A DNA stretch of 64,000 nucleotides from NCBI RefSeq assembly GCF_041260155.1, contig NC_091943.1, positions 15,060,783 to 15,124,782 of the forward strand, read 5' to 3'. Within the stretch, counting starts at the first letter, position 1. Each line of letters starts with the position of its first letter. Source of the DNA: Ptychodera flava. Taxonomy: Eukaryota; Hemichordata; Enteropneusta; Ptychoderidae. A program made the translations under genes and the position numbers. Below, one piece after another: positions 1-64,000 of the stretch. The notes beneath the pieces were generated by a model. It did not search any database. It had not been told where the DNA came from and saw nothing but the letters and a program-made list of their open reading frames with translations.

Positions 1-576
1 TTTCTTTTGTTCTTTGCTAAAACAAGCCGGTTAGCTACCTCCCAAATCGATTCTACATGCCGTCTTTTCATTACGTTAACACAGCTTATCTGCCTTTGTT
101 GTCTAAACTTTTTGTTGACTAATGAATTTTACCGAAGATTTGAATTCATTTGTCAAAAAGTAACTTTGCAGCGTATTGACAAATCTTTTTGTCAACATGT
201 TTACCATTAAAAAGAGAAAATGTAAGTCTACAATGAAAATACAGTAATATCGGTATTAATATAAATTTTAGGCTTTTAGCTGCCCATTTATAACTACAAG
301 GCCATGGTTTGCTCATAGGTTTATCATCAGTGTGAAAGTCTCAGTTTTAAAATACATCGGTGTTATCTTGTTTTGCTTTGTAATTGACTCAAGGACATTT
401 CAGAAAATGCGATCAAATACAAGTGTATGTATATCTGCCAAAGGATCAAAGATAACCAGAAATATCGGCATTACTTGCAGTCACGAATGACTAGTCTGGC
501 TTGTCTGTCTTTGACGTATACTGCTTTCTCAATTTTACGTACATACGCCCTTCTTTCTTTCTTTGTCATTGTATAG
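1..576. other. Intron left of the first visible exon
   Basis: No exon, repeat or RNA gene recognised. It ends with the splice acceptor at 571-576 and should be the 3' part of an intron of the receptor gene. Confidence 0.6.
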
Positions 577-56318
<55,742 letters not shown>

Positions 56319-57458
56319 CTAAGATAATTAAACCCTTTCGTGTTTTACCGCGATAACTAGATTACAATCACCCTGTATTGATGTTATTTCTTTGCTCCGG
56401 AACATCTAAATTGTTCTTTCATAAGTATTTTGACGTAAATCATTACGCTACACGAAATGCGGGATCACTCTAGTTTGAATGATCCTCGGACGAACAGTTG
56501 AATTGGTGTGAAAAGTGTTTATTAAGATCTTGATGAGCTTTTGTTTCGTATGTGATTTGCAACATATCTTACATGAGTGTCTGAGACAAGTTATGTTTTG
56601 TGCTTGATTGGCATAGCATGCAAGTTAAGTATTTTGTGTTCTTGTATTGTCAGAGTTTGTATAACGTCACATATTGCCCGTATGTCCGAAATTTATCACA
56701 TAGAATAATAATAGAATTAACGATCTCGAGATGACTTTTAATAGACTGATTGATGAGTTCTCGTCGTTGTGTCTTGGTACTATCTTTTAAGAAATATGCC
56801 AACATTGAAAAGCTCACTCGGAAAAAAATCGATTCAGACCCTGGTTAGTCATTTACAAAATGAAATTACCAAACGAAGTGATGATGAAGCACAGCGTTCG
56901 TGATCTATATGTGCCTCGTGTAGTTTTATCAGTAATTGTAAGGTAACTCATTGTTCAATGGTGTTTGTCAGCCAAAATCTGCAGTGTTTAGGCACGTGAA
57001 CATGCACACCGACATTTTAAAATAATTGTATAATTTTGGGCGAAGATTGTCTGATTGGGCCAAAAAATTAGAAGATCTATTTATACTTTCCTAAGCGCGA
57101 ACCTTTTAATGAAGTGAAGGTAGACGATGGGAAAAATTTGAATCCGCCTTCTTGTCTATGAAGTGCCAGCTGTATGGCGCTTCCTGATTTCAGCACGATT
57201 TGCCTCCTGGCCAAATTCCAAGTAAATTGTAATCCGTCTGTATCATTACATGGGTAATGAAGTACAAAGGCTGATCGGAGACGAAGAAAAGAGACCCTCG
57301 ACAAAGTTTTTCTCGAGGGTCTATGATTTATTGGAGAATGTCAAGACCAGAATTAGTGCTTTCTTTCTCCTTGTGTATTCATAGCTATACTAATATTTAT
57401 AAGGTACAAATATCTTTATATATACTAGTGTTTATTTTACTCATCCATTTACACACGC

Positions 57459-57461
<3 letters not shown>
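56319..57461. other. 3' flank of the receptor gene, nothing firm
   Basis: Probably 3' UTR and intergenic. No clear AATAAA near the stop. No gene seen. Confidence 0.5.

Positions 57462-57521
<60 letters not shown>
57462..57521. repeat. (TA)n microsatellite
   Basis: TA run of about 30 units. Confidence 0.95.
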
Positions 57522-57525
<4 letters not shown>

Positions 57526-57625
57526 TTGATTGTATTCTGCATGTGCAAATTGCCGCACTTATGCATTCGCATATAATTCATATCATCACAGAGTCACTTG
57601 TTCTCAATGAATTTTCACGAGTCAT

Positions 57626-57712
57626 CATATTTAGCCGAGTGGTTTTGACTGCGATGTCTTCGCTAGGTGACTAGATGCCGCACGTTGTAAGTTCGAGTCT
57701 GATCGAGAACTT
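57626..57712 (+). repeat. tRNA-Leu-like SINE head, copy 2
   Basis: A box tagccgagtggt (57632-57643) and B box agttcgagtct (57690-57700), with the same spacing and many shared bases with copy 1. More diverged. Confidence 0.58.
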
Positions 57713-59268
57713 CATGAATTTTAAATTTATTACATGTCTATTTAATGTTCTCAGTGTCAACTTATATATGTTCCACAAAGTAAAATACACAAAACCTTGA
57801 GAAGCATACAACTTGCAGGCATTGCCATGGTAACAGGAGTACAACAATCTCAACAATCTCTGCATTGAAAAGGTTGACAGAGATGCGATAGCCACTTGTT
57901 AGTCAGTGCATGGGTGTAGATAAGCAAGATAGCAATACTTTTGATTGTAAATGTTAAAAAGACTTAAAAACAAAACATATGAAGAAACTGAAATGTACAG
58001 AAATTTTATGGAACGGGCAGGCAGTTGAGGTTTCAACTAGTTCTTGGCAAGAAAAAAGTTGGTGTGCTTGTGATTTACTGAATCAAATAAAACGATTAAG
58101 TTGTACCCTTGGGTCATAAATATTCTGAAATTTACGAAAACAGAGAGAAAATCACGGCCTAAGACTTTGGACAGCTAAAAAGTGAATTTCATACCGGACT
58201 TTCAAAAGCCTCGAAATATTTACGACAAAACATGAAAAAGCGAATCTTTCAAAGATTTGATTACAAGGTTTTAAAGCTTGTTTCACTAATTCCTACTATG
58301 CAGAATAAAAAACGTAAAGGTAAATTATTCAAAGCTTCATAATTGCCAAATGTTTGACAATTTTAGTGTTTGATAGATGACGTAAAAGATCCGAAGCACT
58401 GAGATCTACGCATTCTTTCGTCCGAGCAGACTACCCGATGTGGTACAGTTTCCGCAAACAGTGAAGATGATGGAGGAAAAGTCAAGGTCCTCTCATACCA
58501 TATCGTGTATTTTCTGTTAAGTTAGAATTCCTTGAGGGGTAGCTTTGTTTCTACATCTGTAGAAGTTCTAGTTTGGGTCTATCATTTTTCAAGGGATAGC
58601 GGGCGTTGAGCTAGAAATCCTAGGAATGTAAAGATTTGCAAGATTGTCTCTGCAAACAATTATCTGTAATTTACCATTGAAATAAAGAACACTTTATGTA
58701 CACGAATTCAAGGCTCGTTCTTGTTCTTCGTTTCGTCAGTTCTGTGATTACTATCACCCAAGACGCAGGAAAATAAACATATGCATTCATTCTCATTACT
58801 TTTACTTATCAAACAAGTTATCATCAGACAGGGCTTGATGAATATATATACACCTGTCAGGTCGATAATGAATGAAAACAAATATAAACAACCACTTTTA
58901 TCTTCCCTTTGATGCTTCAGAAGCTCTAAGTCTCCAAGTGAAAAAGAATATTTTACTACATGCATGCTGTCAGTCCCTGACATGTGTCGATGAAAAGTGC
59001 TTGTAAACATCGACAACAAAACCCCTTCGATAGCCCATAGCCCTTGGTGTCTGATTACAAGTCAACTTTTGAGGAAAATAAAGGAAACTCCTTGAATTGT
59101 AGTATTACAAACTGCTGAGGGCAAACTACATTCGTCGGTTTAAACTTGGTATCGTCGGGCCCTGATAAAGACTTTTGTATGCAGTCGACTAATGCTAGCC
59201 ACAAACGATTAGCGCCTCTCTGCATGGACACCGATCAAACCAAAACTGCAACAGTTAATTGCATTGCA
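57713..59268. other. Intergenic sequence, nothing recognised
   Basis: No gene or repeat supported, apart from a non-conserved-looking 103-codon minus frame at 58708. Confidence 0.5.
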
Positions 59269-59452
59269 AACAAGGGAGTTCAAAATCATTTTATTTAGGT
59301 ATGTCAACCATGTTTGATCAATGCTTAATCGCATGAAGAGAGGGAATGCGGAAGTGACATCAATGTCAATTCGTGGTTTCTTGGTAGTTGGGTTTTTTAT
59401 CTGCCTGAGGGCCACGTCCTGACATGGCGATCCACTAATTATGCTAATTGTC
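59269..59452 (-). pseudogene. TRAF-C (MATH) domain fragment, decayed
   Basis: On the minus strand VDRHVRTW is followed, after a frame slip, by KNPTTKKPRIDIDVTSAFPL and FMRLSID. This parallels IDQDNREHMIDAF...RRPTRDMNVASGCPLFMSLSMI of the TRAF gene at 60956, the last third of a MATH domain. No other exon was found nearby and the frame is broken, so it reads as the remnant of a tandem TRAF copy. Confidence 0.55.
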
Positions 59453-60955
59453 CCTAGCACTATCTTATATCCACAACCAAATACCCCCGATTTCCGTTTG
59501 TAACCTCTAATATTTAGCTCATACTAATATGCTGTAGTATATCCTCTGGTTCATTGTTTTCAGTGGCTTGTGGATACACTTTCAACACTTAGGTGCCCCT
59601 TGAAGATGGACAGAGCAATCACATATTAATCATTTGTATCTCTTATACTCTGAATGGTGCTGACCTTTTCCCCATCTCAACTAGGGGTTTCTTGGACAGT
59701 TTTTGGATGATATCATAATAGAGGCAGAGTATATACCCAAAGTCAACAAACTGAAACAGTGAGTGATGTTGATCTCATGCAAAGTCAATCATACACTCAA
59801 AGATAACGCCCTTTCATGCTATGCCATGTTCGAAGGTTGATGTCCACTCACCAGCGGGACCTGATATTTGACACAACTTTAAATGTTTACTTTAAAAGTT
59901 TACGAGCTACCTTTTTTCCAGTAGACATTAAGAGGAAATATTTTTTGAAGGGAAATGTTACCAGGGATTTTTGTTCCATAAGTTCTTGAGAGTATTGGCT
60001 ATCTAAAAGGTTCGGTGCAGATATCATACACAAAGACGCCACGTACAATCAGAATGACGTTAAATGATGCACAATTTATTGGAATCCAGCTTTGAAAATT
60101 GAGTAATAAAAGTTTCTATGCAAATCAGCGAACATGCAAATTACATTATAGGAAATGATAGTTCATTTGATAAAGTATCGATACACGTCTTGTGTGAGTG
60201 AATGAGTAACAGAGTAAAATCTAGTATGCTTGATTGGACAGAAGTTTTAAAACTCTACGTATTAATCTTGAAATTTTGCCATATCAACTGGCGCTCATTA
60301 ATTACACGAAATTCTGGTGAAGATGATTATACACACAAAGTTGACATCCTGAAGAAGACCATATTTGAATTGATCGAAATGAAAATATGATCTCAAAGCC
60401 CTAAATATGAAATTTATACCTCGGTTCGCTAAATAAATATGATTCCAAGGCAAAATCGCCATTGGTTACATCAAGAGATTCCAGATTTCCATGCCTGTGT
60501 TTTGTATACATCTATTCAAAAGAAATGTCGTGAAAATTATTCTTGACAATGAAAATCTCTCCCAGAAAGGGTAAATTTGCATCAAAAGAACGATATACCA
60601 TGTGATTATATGTAATAACATTTAAAGCCATTATGATTAGCCTACAGTTATTCCAGAGGTGATTAGAAAGGGAGAGTCTACAAATGCGATGCCAGAATCA
60701 TGGTGAAGATACACATGATATAAATGTTTCCACGTTGAATCAGCGATTCTAAGAGTTTTACACCATCTTCATTAACAGAATGGACGGTTGTTTGCTGTAG
60801 TAGATGGAACACAAATCGATCGAGGCAAAACCTTTTACCAGGTCAAAAGATTTTATGTGAGTAGAAAGAAACGACTGAAGAGAAGAAGGGGGATTATTTA
60901 GGCAACATGCTCAATACTCAAACAATCATGCGCCAAAGAAAAGAAATACTCGGAT
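59453..60955. other. Region downstream of the TRAF gene, nothing recognised
   Basis: No coding or repeat signal supported. Confidence 0.5.
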
Positions 60956-61957
60956 TTATAAATCACTTGTGTCTACTATGATACGCAGGAAGGCAACATC
61001 GTCCTTAACAAAAGCATGTTCACCGTTTTCAATCATGCTGAGTGACATGAACAGAGGGCAACCAGAAGCGACATTCATATCCCTTGTTGGTCGCCTGAAA
61101 GAACTGGGGGAAACATCGGGACGAAAAGCATCGATCATGTGCTCCCGGTTGTCTTGGTCGATCCACATGAAGGTCACTTTCTGACGGAATGGCCATCGTA
61201 ATATGGCGTCATACTCGCCCTTCATGATGGTAAAAAACAGGGACACATGATTTCCTTTGCCCATACCGTCACCGTTGAGGTATATGCGGGCACCCATCTT
61301 GTACCCGTACCTACCAGTGAAAAAGAAAGGTGAATATTGAGAAGGCGCCCTGCCGGATATTGCATCACTTCTCTTCCGGGCGAAATCTGTTATCTTCCAG
61401 CTCAGAACGCCGTCATATGACGTCCTTTCGAGAGATTGAATACGCAGATCATTTTCAGCTAGGCTTACATCTTGGTGAGCCATGATTTTATCCTGTGCTT
61501 TTATCTTCCTCTCTAGTGCAGCGAGATCATCATGGTTTTTTTGCATTTCTTTCTTCCCATTCTCTATCTTTTCTGCATTCCGTTCTACCTGCCTGTTTAA
61601 TACGGCCACTATCCCTTCGGAGGTAGCCACTTTGGTTTGAAGGGCGGTAGCTCTACTCTGCAAACATCTGACACGCTCTTCACTTCTTGGGATGCTCCTC
61701 ATCTGTATAGTTGTATGCTCCGCTTTGTCGTAGGGGCCCTTATGGTTGCGCCACCATGCGTTGTACGTCAGTCTCGACAGCGACCACTCTTCCACGTCGC
61801 GATTCTGCAGTCGTTCCTTGTTCTCCGACGCGAGATGAAATCTCATCTAAAGCCGTTGTATTTGCTTCGTGATTCTCCGTTGCAACCTGAACGTCCACCA
61901 CCTTGCTATACTCAGCAGCTCCATGTGATTGTGGATCGATTCTTCACTGTGCTCTCT
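60956..61957 (-). CDS. TRAF-type adaptor: coiled-coil and TRAF-C/MATH exon, with stop codon
   Basis: TRAF proteins are cytoplasmic adaptors that trimerise through a coiled coil and bind receptor tails through the TRAF-C (MATH) domain, in NF-kB and MAPK signalling. On the minus strand the exon starts after ttggcag at 61957 with REHSEESIHNHMELL, the usual link from zinc fingers to coil. A coiled coil follows (TALQTKVATSEGIVAVLNRQ, then VERNAEKIENG). The MATH domain starts at SYDGVLSWKITDF and has SPFFFTGRYGYKMGARIYLN, GDGMGKGNHVSLFFTIMKGE, WPFRQKVTF, IDQD, SGCPLFMSLS and FLRIIVDTSDL, then TAA. Between about 61735 and 61911 the coil is in a different frame. Either two small introns (61911-61847, 61754-61658) or two compensating indels are needed. 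An ATG at 61846 gives a 296-codon frame but starts within the coil and is unlikely to be the true start. Confidence 0.82.
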
Positions 61958-62289
61958 CTGCCAATTCCTATCGATGTAATGAATAAAAGTTTTCAAAGAC
62001 TTGAAAAAGAACTTAGATTTTAGAATGGTTTTATTAATAAACATTAAGATGCTTGGAGAAACTTAGCTACTTGAAGGCAGGGGTCCTTGGCCACGTCACA
62101 TGCACACAACAGTTTACTACATTATATGGAATATTACGATTAGTTTTGTAAACTTGACAGTTATCGTGAACGAGTTCCTGACAATACAATCACCTGATGT
62201 CAAACGATTGTAATTTGTTATAATAAAGATCACACAGATACAGGGATCCAAAACTTTACAAACGGGGAAACCTATTTATATATCCTCAC

Positions 62290-62376
62290 CATTTCTTCTC
62301 GGCCGAGTTCATGGAATTTGCAAGCTTGCTTTATCCATTTGCAGTTACCTGTCTGTTGGTCGATGTGCATTTGAAT
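62290..62376 (-). CDS. TRAF gene exon: TRAF-type zinc finger
   Basis: The exon is 87 bases, phase 0-0 on the minus strand (acceptor tgttcag, donor gtgagg). It encodes IQMHIDQQTGNCKWIKQACK, then FHELGREEM. C-x-W-x(3)-x-C-x-F-x-x-x-G is the TRAF zinc-finger pattern. Confidence 0.75.
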
Positions 62377-62753
62377 CTGAACAATAGAGAAAAAGAGTTG
62401 ACCTATTTCACTCGCGTAAAGTCGATTTTCCGTTATAAACAAAAACAAGAGACGTTACAGAAGATGGATTGTTTCCGTTAGATAAGACCTTAACAAAGGA
62501 GAAGTGAATCTTGGTTAACACAGTTTAAGCAACTCTCGTTAGATCCAAGGTTTCTTATGATCAGCTACTTATATGCTAAAACAACTATTGATATACTAGT
62601 AGAACAAAATTGAACTTGTGCATAGCATCTAAAGTTGAGTGCAAAGACATCCCTGGTCTAGATCTGTCACCCATTTGATAAGATCGGCGTCACCGACAGT
62701 GAAGCTAAAAGACAACATATGGCAACTGTTGAAAGGATTCAAACTTCACTGAC

Positions 62754-62828
62754 CTTGCCTCGTGGAACTTCCTCATCGCAGAACTTACAAGTCACCATTG
62801 CTCCAGGACAATCTCTTTGCATGTGATC
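62754..62828 (-). CDS. TRAF gene exon: TRAF-type zinc finger
   Basis: The exon is 75 bases, phase 0-0 on the minus strand (acceptor tactgtag, donor gtcagt). It encodes DHMQRDCPGAMVTCKFCDEE, then VPRGK. H-x-x-x-x-C-P-x(4)-x-C-x-x-C is typical of TRAF zinc fingers. RING and earlier fingers would lie to the right, beyond the window. Confidence 0.8.
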
Positions 62829-63515
62829 CTACAGTAAATGATGAAATCATGTGTTAAATTCGTCACTTGTTTTACGTTCTCTTTTATCCTTGAGGAACAT
62901 TTTCCAAGCGAAATGATTTTCACTGTGGATGCACAAGCTCATGGTGGGACTGACATGCTACATTCATGAAAACAAGTACAGAATATGGCATCTTTCGTGT
63001 CGTGCAGTATGAAAGAGCAGACGAAACACCCTTCCACCTTGATCAATACGTATACTCATACCGAATATCGACTTATGATCAGGTAGTTCACCGATGCATT
63101 TTGAAACTGAAAGAGTTCTGATGAACAGTCGTCAAGTCTTATCATTGCCGTAAACCACCTGTCTCTTTGCTGCGACAACTTGAGGCGTTACCACAAAGGC
63201 AAAGGTATCTGGGAGCGAACTCTCAGCCCCGGTTCGCTAGAATACTGTTTAATTCAGCTTCTGTAACTGTTCCTCGGTCACTAGCCACTAACTGAATCAC
63301 GAATTCTCAAAGCTGACAACGGTAAAAATCGAAAAGAACAACAAGGGTCCCATCTTTTTACTATTTGCATTGAAGGCTATCAATCCGAAAATAGAAATGT
63401 TTAACTAGAACACTATTAAAGCATGCCGTACCCTAAAGTCTTTGTAAATTAACGTGATGTCGCAATAACGGCATTGTATTACTGGCATACGGCAGTTCCT
63501 TTCCAGATGAATATA

Positions 63516-63603
<88 letters not shown>

Positions 63604-64000
63604 AACTTTTTGTGGTGCCATCACAGTACTCTCCATATATACATATATTCGCTTTTTGTGATGCCATCACAGTACTCTCCAAACCATTTTGACAATCGAA
63701 TACTTAACATTGAGCTGGTCAACTCGGCCTGTCTTTTATTATTGTTTTAACGGCATATATTAATGATACATTTTGCAGACAGATTTCGCATTTCTCGTCT
63801 GATAGCATAATCAGGATTTATCTGTTCAAATACACCAAGAATTGCAATGGCAAATGGTCAGAAAAGTATTTTGGACACATAGTCATGATAGTCATACGTA
63901 AAGATCGGACCTGGTCCATCGTCAACGACCACCTCTTACGCGTATGTGGTCATGTTGCTTTAGCTTTCAAGTCAATGAAAGAAATGCATAGTAAAAGAGC
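62829..64000. other. TRAF gene intron (and beyond), with a (TA)n microsatellite at 63519-63600
   Basis: No further TRAF exon or RING motif recognised on the minus strand. The TA run at 63519-63600 is the only clear feature. Confidence 0.5.

Overview
This looks like a gene-poor, AT-rich, intron-rich and transposon-rich piece of a marine invertebrate animal genome, probably a deuterostome (acorn worm, lancelet or sea-urchin relatives). Species assignment is an inference. The basis is eukaryotic GT-AG introns with strict phase conservation, a multidomain leucine-rich-repeat GPCR, a TRAF adaptor gene, Penelope-like elements, tRNA-derived SINEs and many MITEs. There is no bacterial-type operon structure.

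About 56 kb (577-56318, plus strand) is the body and 3' end of one very large receptor gene. Its 5' end lies left of the window. I could chain 25 exons (including the terminal exon) through GT-AG junctions with matching phases, giving about 1,615 codons and one final stop. Domain order is: calcium-binding EGF; three CUB domains; one C-type-lectin domain on three exons; a second divergent lectin-like domain on one exon; seven LDL-receptor class A modules (the fifth degenerate); an LRR N-cap; about five LRRs; a Cys-containing hinge; a rhodopsin-class seven-transmembrane domain; and a cytoplasmic tail on three exons. The core (LDLa-LRR-7TM) is that of type C LGRs (relaxin receptor / GRL101 family). 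The EGF-CUB-lectin front end is not part of the relaxin receptors I know. This receptor is the best candidate for an undescribed system in the window.

On the right, on the minus strand and tail to tail with the receptor, lies the 3' part of a TRAF-type adaptor gene (two TRAF zinc-finger exons, coiled coil, TRAF-C/MATH domain; 60956-62828). Its coiled-coil exon needs either two very small introns or two compensating frameshifts. A decayed TRAF-C fragment (about 59269-59452) lies just downstream and suggests an older tandem duplicate.

The introns are packed with mobile DNA, much of it identifiable from terminal inverted repeats and target-site duplications. There are four PIF/Harbinger-like elements with TTA/TAA duplications, several TTAA-flanked (T2/Kolobok-like) elements and MITEs, a hAT-like element with tandem-repeat inverted arms, CACTA-like and Mutator-like palindromes, two decayed Penelope-like elements, a decayed LINE, a helicase-bearing relic and at least three SINEs. 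Two nests are three layers deep (31189-35761 and 41318-45170). No rRNA gene, functional tRNA gene or CRISPR array was seen.
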